A stretch of DNA of 5,263 bases, from contig JAQBPS010000647.1 in the NCBI GenBank assembly GCA_028287415.1, positions 1-5,263 of the forward strand, given 5' to 3'. The stretch comes from Bacillota bacterium (GTDB lineage: Bacteria > Bacillota > Sulfobacillia > Symbiobacteriales > Symbiobacteriaceae). The notes under the pieces were generated by a model that saw only the letters and a list, made by a program, of their open reading frames with translations, ran no database searches and had not been told where the DNA came from. The translations under genes and the position numbers were made by a program. Shown one piece after another: positions 1-5,263 of the stretch (position 1 is its first letter; each line of letters opens with the position of its first letter).

Positions 1-859
1 CGTCCTCAACGGCGACGTCGACGCGCTTCATCATCGACGAGATGACGTTCTGCGGTGCCAGCTTGTTCTGGTCGCTGTCAACGCCGATGGCGAACTTGTT
101 CTGCGCCTTGGCGGCCTCGATCACGCCCTGGCCCACGCCGCCGGCGGCGTGGAAGACCACGTCGGCGCCATCGGAGAACATCTGCAGGGCGATCTGCTTG
201 CCCTTGGCGGAGTCGGTGAAGGAGCTGGCGTAAACGCTGACCACCTTCACGGACGGATCGACCGCCTTGACGCCGGCCAGGAAGCCTTCCTCAAAGTGGG
301 TGATCACGTCGCTCTCAATGCCGCCGACGAAGCCGACCTTCTTGCTCTTGGTCGTCTTGGCCGCCATGATGCCCATCAGGAAGGAGCCCTCCTCCTCCTT
401 GAAGACCACGGAGGCGACGTTGGGCTGATTGACGACGGAGTCGATGATGGCGAACTTCTGGTTCGGGTTCTGCTTAGCCAGGGTATTCGTGGGGTCGGTC
501 ATCATGAAGCCGATGCCCCAGATCAAGTCGTGGCCCTCATCCATCAGGGTCCGGAAGTTGGACTCAAAGTTCTCTGGCTTCTGCGACTCGATGGCCTTGA
601 CGTCATAGCCGCCGCCGGCCTTCAGCTGGTTCAGACCGCGCCAGGCAGCCGCGTTGAAAGAGTCGTCGTTCAGGCCGCCCACGTCCGTGGACATGGCCAC
701 CTTGAAGCTTTTGGCGGTGGGCTGCTGGGTAGCCGGGGCCGGGGCCGGGGTCGTGGCCGGGGTGGTCGCCGGGGTCGTGGGTTTGGCGCCGCCGCAGCCT
801 GCGAGCAGGCCAATGGCCAGGGTCATGCTCGCTGCCTTCACGAACCAGTTCCGAGTCAC
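1..859 (-). CDS. BMP/PnrA-family ABC transporter substrate-binding lipoprotein (C-terminus off window)
   Basis: Seen: from a GTG at 857-859 the frame stays open for 286 codons to the window edge. It encodes a lipoprotein signal peptide with lipobox LLAGC (Cys22 is the predicted lipidated residue), a Pro/Thr/Ala linker (about residues 26-49), then the BMP fold: TDVGGLNDDSFN (58-69), FKEEEGSFLMG (153-163) and GVDSDQ (259-264) followed by MMKRVDVAVED at the edge. These are hallmark segments of the Med/BmpA/PnrA family. Known: members bind purine nucleosides, or related ligands, outside the membrane and feed an ABC importer. Inferred: the ligand is a nucleoside, and ATPase and permease genes may follow to the left. 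Family members are usually about 330-370 residues, so perhaps 50-80 are missing. GTG 859 is preferred because GGAGG (868-872) lies 8 nt upstream; the next in-frame GTG upstream (868-870) overlaps that site. Family assignment is firm; the exact ligand is not. Confidence 0.93.
   Translation of the reverse strand, partial: MTRNWFVKAASMTLAIGLLAGCGGAKPTTPATTPATTPAPAPATQQPTAKSFKVAMSTDVGGLNDDSFNAAAWRGLNQLKAGGGYDVKAIESQKPENFESNFRTLMDEGHDLIWGIGFMMTDPTNTLAKQNPNQKFAIIDSVVNQPNVASVVFKEEEGSFLMGIMAAKTTKSKKVGFVGGIESDVITHFEEGFLAGVKAVDPSVKVVSVYASSFTDSAKGKQIALQMFSDGADVVFHAAGGVGQGVIEAAKAQNKFAIGVDSDQNKLAPQNVISSMMKRVDVAVED
735..774 (+). repeat. GGGG-run low-complexity tract (coding repeat, potential G-quadruplex)
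   Basis: Five GGGG runs lie on the plus strand at 735-738, 741-744, 747-750, 759-762 and 771-774, separated by 2, 2, 8 and 8 nt. On the minus strand the tract encodes the TTPA/PAPA linker just after the lipidated cysteine of the BMP lipoprotein. The runs are on the template strand of that gene, so any quadruplex would form in DNA rather than in the mRNA. The tract may simply reflect codon choice in a Pro/Thr/Ala spacer. Confidence 0.6.
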
Positions 860-867
860 AGGGCACA

Positions 868-872
868 CCTCC
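868..872 (-). promoter_or_regulatory. Ribosome binding site of the BMP lipoprotein gene
   Basis: The minus strand reads GGAGG, a strong Shine-Dalgarno sequence, 8 nt before the GTG at 857-859. It decides the start: a GTG overlapping this site and an ATG just upstream (873-875, out of frame with the lipoprotein) are both unsuitable. Confidence 0.85.
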
Positions 873-945
873 ATGATTAGGACCGACACTTTAACTGAAT
901 GAATGATTCCGTTCGCAACACGTCACACTGCTGCAACCCGTGGAA

Positions 946-974
946 ATGATAGCATGAGACACACGAAAATACCA
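946..974 (-). promoter_or_regulatory. Probable promoter of the BMP lipoprotein gene (extended -10)
   Basis: On the minus strand TGCTATCAT (954-946) gives an extended -10 with a TATCAT hexamer, 5 of 6 matching TATAAT. The hexamer 17 bp upstream, TGGTAT (974-969), is a poor -35, as is usual for extended -10 promoters. Transcription would start near 939-940, giving a leader of about 80 nt. The 14-bp palindrome at 983-996 would then be centred near -50. This is motif reading by eye only. Confidence 0.5.
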
Positions 975-982
975 TCATAAAA

Positions 983-996
983 AGGTATATATACCT
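983..996. promoter_or_regulatory. Perfect 14-bp palindrome, candidate operator
   Basis: AGGTATATATACCT is fully self-complementary and sits between the divergent promoters. The GGTA...TACC half sites with an AT-alternating centre are the sort of site bound by dimeric helix-turn-helix regulators such as GntR-family proteins, but I cannot assign a regulator. Its position upstream of the leftward promoter fits an activator or a looping repressor. Confidence 0.45.
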
Positions 997-1015
997 CAGC
1001 AGCCAGGTGAATCTT

Positions 1016-1035
1016 CGTGGGACCTTAGTCCCGTG
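1016..1035. promoter_or_regulatory. DosR/DevR-like inverted repeat upstream of the phosphoesterase gene
   Basis: GGGACCTTAGTCCC (1019-1032) is a perfect 5-bp inverted repeat around CTTA. It matches the core of the mycobacterial DosR box, GGGACTWWAGTCCC, except for one central base. Its centre lies about 45 bp before the expected start of the rightward transcript and its edge is 3 bp from the suggested -35, a usual place for an activator. In RNA the repeat would extend to an 8-bp hairpin (1016-1023 with 1028-1035, including two G-U pairs). A NarL/LuxR-type regulator is inferred from the motif only. Confidence 0.45.
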
Positions 1036-1064
1036 GTCACAGATGCTTAACAGGACCCTAATAT
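1036..1064 (+). promoter_or_regulatory. Possible promoter of the phosphoesterase gene
   Basis: A TAATAT hexamer (1059-1064) resembles the -10 consensus, and 17 bp upstream GTCACA (1036-1041) matches TTGACA at four of six bases. Transcription would start near 1071, giving a leader of about 47 nt. The weak -35 next to the DosR-like repeat fits a promoter that needs an activator. Read by eye only. Confidence 0.4.
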
Positions 1065-1104
1065 TACTTCGATACGCTTGGTGATGACCGATAGACCATG
1101 AAAT

Positions 1105-1110
1105 GAGGGA
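1105..1110 (+). promoter_or_regulatory. Ribosome binding site that sets the phosphoesterase start
   Basis: GAGGGA lies 7 nt before the GTG at 1118-1120. The in-frame ATG at 1103-1105 overlaps this site and has no Shine-Dalgarno sequence of its own, so the GTG is the better start although a naive call would choose the ATG. Confidence 0.7.
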
Positions 1111-1117
1111 ACTACCT

Positions 1118-2896
1118 GTGCAGAAGATCTTTGCCCTGGCTGTCGCCGGCACGATCGCCTCAGCCTCCACGCTCGGCGCAGCGCCCGCTAATGCTGCCAC
1201 GAACGACACAGCGACCCCGATCAAGCACGTGGTTGTGATTTTCCAGGAAAACGTCTCCTTTGATCACTATTTCGGGACTTACCCGAACGCCCTGAACCCC
1301 GCGGGCAGCCCCAAGTTCACGCCCCTGCCCAACACGCCGGTTGTGAACGGGCTGACGAACGACCTGCTGACCCACAACCCCAACGCTGCCAACCCGACGC
1401 GGCTGGACCGCTCCCAGCCGCTCACCGCCGACATGGACCACAGCTACAACGCCGAGCAGCTGGCCTTCAACAACGGCAAGATGGACCAGTTCGTCCAGCA
1501 CACCTCTGGCGGCACGGACAAATCTATGGTCATGAACTACTACGACGGCAACACCGTCACCGCTTTCTGGAACTATGCGCAGCACTTTGCCATGAGCGAC
1601 AACCACTTTAACACCACCTTCGGCCCGTCCACACCCGGTGCACTGAACCTGATCTCCGGCCAGACCCATGGTGCCACGGCCTACGAGAACGGGCAGCAGC
1701 TGCCCCAGATCCCCGGCGAGATCGTCAACGGCACGGTGATCGGCGATCCGGACCCCTACTATGACAAAGCTTCCGACCCCAAGCGGGCGCAGGCCGCGCT
1801 CAGCGGCAAGAACGTCGGCGACCTGCTGAACGCCAAGGGCGTCACCTGGGGCTGGTTCCAGGGCGGCTTCCGCGACCCCAAGGCGACCCACCTGAACGTC
1901 GCCGGCGGCTCGTCCACCGACTACAACCCGCATCATCAGCCGTTCCAGTACTACCAGTCCACGGCGAATCCGCAGCACCTGGCGCCGTCCTCGCCGGACA
2001 AGATCGGCTACACGGACCAGGCGAACCACCAGTACGACCTGCAGGACTTCTGGACCGCTGCCAACCAGGGCAACATGCCTGCGGTCTCCTACCTGAAGGC
2101 GGCCAACTACCAGGACGGCCACGCCGGCTACTCCGACCCGCTCGACGAGCAGAACTTCGTCGTGAACACGGTCAACAAGCTGCAGAAGCTGCCGACCTGG
2201 AAGGACACGGCGATCGTCATCGCTTATGACGATTCCGACGGCTGGTATGATCATGCAGTGGCCCCGGTGATCAACCACTCCAACGACCCGGCGAACGACT
2301 CCGGCGCTTCCGTCGGCACCCCGGATCTGGGCGCTTACCAGAACCGGGCCGGCTTCGGGCCCCGCCTGCCCCTGATCGTGATCTCCCCGTACGCCAAGCA
2401 GAACTTTGTTGACCACACGGTGACCGACCAGAGCTCGATCCTCAAGTTCGTTGAGGACAACTGGAACCTGGGCCGCATTGGCGACAGCTCCTTCGATGCG
2501 AATGCCGGTTCGATGCTGAACATGTTCGACTTCCACCAGGGTCCGAACGGCCAGCGCCTGATCCTCGACCCGAACACGGGTCTGGTGCAGCACGGTCGGG
2601 TCAACGTTCAGGTCGATGGCCAGGAGATCGGCGGCGACCTGGCTCCCTTTATCGATGAGGCAACCGGCCGGACGATGGTGCCGGTGCGTTTCCTGGGCCA
2701 GGCGCTGGGCGCCAAGGTGACCTGGGATAATGCGACCCGCAAGGTGCTGGTGAATGGCCAGCCGCTGTCGTTGCCGACTACGATGCGTAACGACCGGGTC
2801 TTCGTGCCGGTGCGGGCGATCGCTGAGCAGCTTCACGCTACGGTGACGTGGGATAACGACAACCGGACGGTCGTCGTGACCACCGGCCAGCACTAA
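1118..2896 (+). CDS. Secreted phosphoesterase (phospholipase C / acid phosphatase superfamily) with C-terminal copper-amine-oxidase-N-like domain
   Basis: Seen, numbering from GTG 1118 (592 residues): a signal peptide with short basic N-region (MQK), hydrophobic core and likely cleavage after PANA (about residues 23-26); then a PF04185-type phosphoesterase domain to about residue 455 with QENVSFDHYFG (43-53), DMDHSYN (His108), FGPSTPG (168-174, whose Ser171/Thr172 is the likely nucleophile region), GHAGYSDP (His335) and AYDDSDGWYDH (Asp371/Asp372, His379). Known: this superfamily hydrolyses phosphate mono- or diesters, including phospholipids, with Glu/Asn, Ser/Thr and Asp/His residues at a metal centre. 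Residues about 492-592 form a copper-amine-oxidase N-terminal-like domain with two PVR...VTWDN half-repeats, a module common on exported Firmicute proteins and thought to act outside the cell; no copper chemistry is implied. The substrate cannot be told from sequence. The GTG start rests on GAGGGA at 1105-1110; starting at ATG 1103 adds five residues. The gene is divergent from the BMP gene and ends at a strong terminator. Confidence 0.93.
   Translation: MQKIFALAVAGTIASASTLGAAPANAATNDTATPIKHVVVIFQENVSFDHYFGTYPNALNPAGSPKFTPLPNTPVVNGLTNDLLTHNPNAANPTRLDRSQPLTADMDHSYNAEQLAFNNGKMDQFVQHTSGGTDKSMVMNYYDGNTVTAFWNYAQHFAMSDNHFNTTFGPSTPGALNLISGQTHGATAYENGQQLPQIPGEIVNGTVIGDPDPYYDKASDPKRAQAALSGKNVGDLLNAKGVTWGWFQGGFRDPKATHLNVAGGSSTDYNPHHQPFQYYQSTANPQHLAPSSPDKIGYTDQANHQYDLQDFWTAANQGNMPAVSYLKAANYQDGHAGYSDPLDEQNFVVNTVNKLQKLPTWKDTAIVIAYDDSDGWYDHAVAPVINHSNDPANDSGASVGTPDLGAYQNRAGFGPRLPLIVISPYAKQNFVDHTVTDQSSILKFVEDNWNLGRIGDSSFDANAGSMLNMFDFHQGPNGQRLILDPNTGLVQHGRVNVQVDGQEIGGDLAPFIDEATGRTMVPVRFLGQALGAKVTWDNATRKVLVNGQPLSLPTTMRNDRVFVPVRAIAEQLHATVTWDNDNRTVVVTTGQH
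2675..2878 (+). repeat. Two 126-bp-spaced copies within the copper-amine-oxidase-N-like domain
   Basis: Codons at 2675-2752 and 2801-2878 encode two related 26-residue segments, offset by exactly 42 codons, with 14 identical residues. Both contain VPVR, then VTWDN about a dozen residues on, then R and V. Short DNA stretches such as GTGCCGGTGCG (2678 and 2804) and GTGAC-TGGGATAA (2717 and 2843) are also shared. This is the normal internal repeat of the family. Confidence 0.75.
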
Positions 2897-2912
2897 GCAT
2901 CTGATCCACTGC

Positions 2913-2943
2913 GGCCCCGCCAGCACGTCTGGCGGGGCCTTTT
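2913..2943 (+). terminator. Rho-independent terminator of the phosphoesterase gene
   Basis: A perfect 11-bp GC-rich stem (GGCCCCGCCAG, 2913-2923, with 2929-2939) closes a 5-nt loop and is followed by TTTT (2940-2943). It begins 16 nt after the stop codon. The other strand has no T-run after the stem, so it should act only on rightward transcription. Confidence 0.92.
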
Positions 2944-2948
2944 CGCAC

Positions 2949-3091
2949 TTTATCTGGCCACGGATTTCACTGGTTACACGGATTTCCGGACCCGGACACT
3001 GATACCAGGGGAACATCTTCATTTTTTATATATTTTTCATCTGTGTTTCTTTCCAAATCAGTGTAATCCGTGAAATCCGTGGCCATATAAA
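2949..3091. repeat. Intergenic inverted-repeat element with 9-bp-period arms
   Basis: The arms at 2955-2985 and 3055-3085 are inverted copies matching at 28 of 31 positions, with an unbroken 16-bp outer match (TGGCCACGGATTTCAC). After one mismatch, five further pairs (TTTAT/ATAAA) take the arms out to 2949 and 3091. Each arm is made of three 9-bp units: CACGGATTT, CACTGGTTA, CACGGATTT on the left and the AAATCCGTG type on the right. A further ACACTGAT (2996-3003) inside pairs with ATCAGTGT (3057-3064) or nearly with ATCTGTGT (3039-3046). The 69-bp centre has a run of A and T (3020-3040) unlike its surroundings. No open frame with coding character and no clear target duplication is seen, so it is best called a REP-like or MITE-like repeat. 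Confidence 0.85.
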
Positions 3092-3101
3092 TGTCACTTT
3101 C

Positions 3102-3152
3102 TTATACAAACAGGCCCCGCACCACGCTGAACAACAGCGCAGTGCGGGGCCT
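3102..3152 (-). terminator. Rho-independent terminator of the aminotransferase-reductase gene
   Basis: An 11-bp stem (AGGCCCCGCAC, 3112-3122, with 3142-3152) carries a 2x2 internal loop and a second 5-bp stem (3125-3129 with 3135-3139) over an AACAA loop. Read leftward it starts 17 nt after the stop codon and is followed by GTTTGTATAAG, a weak T-tract. The stem shares the GGCCCCGC core with the terminator at 2913-2943. Confidence 0.8.
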
Positions 3153-3169
3153 GGTATCCATTCCACAGT

Positions 3170-5263
3170 CTAAGAGGCCACGATATTGAACGCCCGGGTC
3201 CGGGCCGCCATGATCCGCTGCCACTCCTCGGTGCTCAGCGCCCGGTCGAAGCTGCGCAGCTGGGCCAGGTGGAAGCCCTGCGCAGCCCCGAGCTGGCGCA
3301 CCCGCAGGATCATCGGCAGGTTCAGGTCCGTGCCAATCGATGTGTCCTCATAGTGGTGGTCGAGGCCGAGGATCATCGTCTCCGCCATGCAGGCGTACGC
3401 GAGGCCCCGCTCGAAGCCGCCGAACTGGACGTTCATCTCCGGCAGGCCGGGGACGGCGATCACGCCGCCGTCGATCGCCAGCACATCCGGCCGGGCTTCT
3501 TTCACAGCCCGCGAGACGTTCGGCGGCCGGGACAGGTCGCATACCGCGGCACCGTACTTGAGGTTGTGCGGCGTCACCAGGTCCTCCGTGCTGCTCGTCG
3601 CCGTGACGACAAGGTCGGCCAGCGGCAGCATCGCATCAGTCTCAGTGGTGATCACCAGCTGGCCGGACTCCTCCAGCGCCGCCGCCAGGGGCAGGAACGC
3701 CTCGAGCTCTTCTTCATGCGAGGGCACCGGCCCCAGGGCCAGCATCGCCTCACCGATCGTCCCCTCACCAAACTCCTTGCCCTCAGCCGCCAGCTGCGCC
3801 AGGTACCGGACGGCATCAGCCGCCACCTTGACCAGCCGCTTGCGGCTCTGCTCCGGCCGAGCCGGGTTGCCGATCAGCAGGAGCCGGTTGACATCCTCGG
3901 CCAGGAGGATCGCCGTCGACCGCCCGATCGCCCCCGTCGCGCCGACCACGGCGATGGTCGCCTCGTTCAGCTTGGTGCCGAGTTCGGTCACCGCCTTGTA
4001 GATCGAGTCCACGGCGGCGACGACCGTGTAGCTGTTGCCCGTGGTGATCGCTACGCCCGGGTTCCGCAGGTGCAGCGCACCCCGCGTCACCACCGACGTG
4101 TACGCACCCAGACCGACCAGCTTGGCGCCGCGTTCGCGAGCAAGGTCCACCGCCTGCTTCACCAACGCCACGGCCTCAGCGTGCGGCATCGCCATCAGCT
4201 CATCGGCCGTCTTGGGCACAGCGATGAACTCACCGTATGCGGTGCTGCCGTTCTCAGCCGCAATCCGCGTGCGGCCGGCAACAAAGGGCTCCACGAGGTC
4301 GCCGAAGCGCTCAACCAGCGCTTGGATTTCCTCACCGTCGAGGACGGCCAGCGAGCGGTCCCAGTCCAGATAATCCTGGGGGGTCAGCGGGTGGATCAGG
4401 AAGGCAAAGCGGCCCTCCTCAGGCTGACCGGACGGGCTCGGCTGCACCCGGCGGGCCGGGGTCGGCAGCGAGGTCGGCCGGGACTCGATGCCCAGCAGGT
4501 GGCGGAGCAGCTCCGCCGTATTGCCGGCGGCGAGGTGTACGAGCATGCGCCCGACGGCCTCGATCGCGGCCCGGCACTGCTCGCGGGTGGCGATCAGCGG
4601 CGGCTCGATGCGAATCACGCTCGCACCGTTCAGCGTCGGCGCCACCCGCAGCCCCTCCACGTTCAGGAGGTAGCTGGAGAGCACCGGGGTCAGGTTCTCC
4701 TGCTCCGCCAGGACGCCGAGGATACTGCCCCAGCCGTACGTGTCCATATCGACGCCGAAGTCCAGGCCGATCATGTAGCCGCGGCCTCGGACGCTCTTCA
4801 GCACGTTCGGGTACTGCCGCTGAAGCGCCTCCAGGCCCTCCTTCAGGTAGGCGCCGTTCTCGGCCACCTGCTTGATCAGCGCCTGGTCGTCGCGGGTGAG
4901 CAGTTCGATCGAGCGCAGGCCCACCCGGCAGGCCAGGGTGTTGCCGGCGAATGTGGAGGAGTGCTTGTTGGCGAACTCCTGTGAGTATGCCTCCTCCGTG
5001 TAGAGGACGGCGCCGACCGGGAACAGGCCGCCGCCCAGCGCCTTCGCGACAATCAGTACGTCCGGGGTGACGCCCTCAGCCTCGCAGGCGAACAGGGAGC
5101 CGCTGCGGCCCAGGCCCGATTGGATTTCATCCAGCACGAACAGCACGCCGTGCTGCTGGCAGAGCGCCTTTGCGGCGGCCATATAGCCCTGCGGCGGTAT
5201 AATGATGCCGCCCTCGCCCTGGATCGGCTCCATGATGAAGGCGCCGATCTCGCCCTCGTGCGC
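3170..5263 (-). CDS. Class III PLP aminotransferase fused to an acyl-ACP-reductase-like (AAR) domain (N-terminus off window)
   Basis: 697 codons are visible and the frame is open at the right edge; the ATG at 5231-5233 lies inside a conserved motif and is not a start. Numbering from the first complete codon: residues 1-250 are the middle and end of a class III aminotransferase (ornithine/putrescine type) with EPIQGEGG (12-19), VLDEIQSG (Asp45 meets the PLP nitrogen), IVAKALGGG (Lys74, Schiff-base lysine) and STFAGN (Thr104). After a Pro-rich linker (260-285), residues 286-697 resemble cyanobacterial acyl-ACP reductase: FAFLIHPLT at the domain start, LGAYTSVV, TTGNSYT (407-413), the nucleotide-binding GATGAIG (441-447) and YACMAETM with Cys625, aligned to the acyl-carrying Cys294 of Synechococcus AAR. 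About 200 aminotransferase residues are missing. Known: AAR reduces acyl-ACP to aldehyde with NADPH; class III enzymes interconvert amines and aldehydes. Inferred: reductive amination of an acyl thioester, or the reverse coupling; the real substrate is unknown. The domain assignments are stronger than this proposed reaction. Confidence 0.9.
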   Translation of the reverse strand, partial: AHEGEIGAFIMEPIQGEGGIIIPPQGYMAAAKALCQQHGVLFVLDEIQSGLGRSGSLFACEAEGVTPDVLIVAKALGGGLFPVGAVLYTEEAYSQEFANKHSSTFAGNTLACRVGLRSIELLTRDDQALIKQVAENGAYLKEGLEALQRQYPNVLKSVRGRGYMIGLDFGVDMDTYGWGSILGVLAEQENLTPVLSSYLLNVEGLRVAPTLNGASVIRIEPPLIATREQCRAAIEAVGRMLVHLAAGNTAELLRHLLGIESRPTSLPTPARRVQPSPSGQPEEGRFAFLIHPLTPQDYLDWDRSLAVLDGEEIQALVERFGDLVEPFVAGRTRIAAENGSTAYGEFIAVPKTADELMAMPHAEAVALVKQAVDLARERGAKLVGLGAYTSVVTRGALHLRNPGVAITTGNSYTVVAAVDSIYKAVTELGTKLNEATIAVVGATGAIGRSTAILLAEDVNRLLLIGNPARPEQSRKRLVKVAADAVRYLAQLAAEGKEFGEGTIGEAMLALGPVPSHEEELEAFLPLAAALEESGQLVITTETDAMLPLADLVVTATSSTEDLVTPHNLKYGAAVCDLSRPPNVSRAVKEARPDVLAIDGGVIAVPGLPEMNVQFGGFERGLAYACMAETMILGLDHHYEDTSIGTDLNLPMILRVRQLGAAQGFHLAQLRSFDRALSTEEWQRIMAARTRAFNIVAS

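Noticed and set aside
149..880. 243-codon open frame on the plus strand, opposite the BMP lipoprotein
   Set aside because: It is low-complexity and Arg/Gly-rich across the GGGG tract, and antisense to a frame with a lipobox and BMP signatures. It also runs through the ribosome binding site of that gene.
1016..1117. Riboswitch or structured leader before the phosphoesterase
   Set aside because: Only a single short hairpin is visible and it probably lies upstream of the transcription start. I could not recognise any known riboswitch core.
877..1224. 115-codon minus-strand frame over the divergent promoter region
   Set aside because: It begins inside the signal-peptide region of the phosphoesterase, covers both promoters and the palindromes, and shows no domain or convincing ribosome site.
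1160..3022. 620-codon open frame on the minus strand, opposite the phosphoesterase
   Set aside because: It is antisense to a gene with clear catalytic motifs, runs through the terminator and begins inside the inverted-repeat element. Its product is Val/Arg/Gly/His-rich with no recognisable domain, as expected from high-GC complementary frames.
2955..3085. CRISPR array or tRNA in the convergent intergenic region
   Set aside because: The repeats are 9-bp units in inverted orientation without regular spacers, and no cloverleaf or CCA end can be drawn.
3269..4984. 571-codon open frame on the plus strand, opposite the aminotransferase-reductase
   Set aside because: The product is rich in Arg, His, Gln and Asp with no family motifs, and the minus strand here encodes conserved PLP and AAR motifs throughout. 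It is a shadow frame caused by base composition.

Overview
The window is high-GC bacterial DNA with three protein genes, two of them cut by the window edges. The gene types suggest a high-GC Firmicute of the Symbiobacterium kind: a BMP-family nucleoside-binding lipoprotein, and a secreted phosphoesterase carrying the copper-amine-oxidase N-terminal-like repeat domain common in Paenibacillus, Clostridia and Symbiobacterium. This placement is inference; no rRNA or other marker is present.

Layout: (1) 1-859, minus strand: N-terminal 286 codons of a BMP/PnrA-type ABC transporter lipoprotein, running off the left edge. (2) 860-1117: divergent control region with a probable promoter for each flanking gene, a perfect 14-bp AT-rich palindrome and a 14-bp inverted repeat closely resembling the DosR/DevR box. 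(3) 1118-2896, plus strand: secreted phosphoesterase (phospholipase C / acid phosphatase superfamily) with a C-terminal copper-amine-oxidase-N-like domain. (4) 2897-3169: convergent intergenic region with one terminator for each gene and, between them, a 143-bp inverted-repeat element built from 9-bp units. (5) 3170-5263, minus strand: most of a large protein fusing a class III PLP aminotransferase to a reductase resembling cyanobacterial long-chain acyl-ACP reductase (AAR); its N-terminus lies beyond the right edge.

The lipoprotein and the phosphoesterase could both serve nucleoside and phosphate scavenging at the cell surface and they share a control region, but they are divergent, so co-regulation is only a possibility. 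The aminotransferase-reductase is a separate transcription unit. It is the most interesting item: the reductase part retains the cysteine that carries the acyl group in cyanobacterial AAR, so one polypeptide might turn an acyl thioester into an aldehyde and then an amine, or run a related two-step route.
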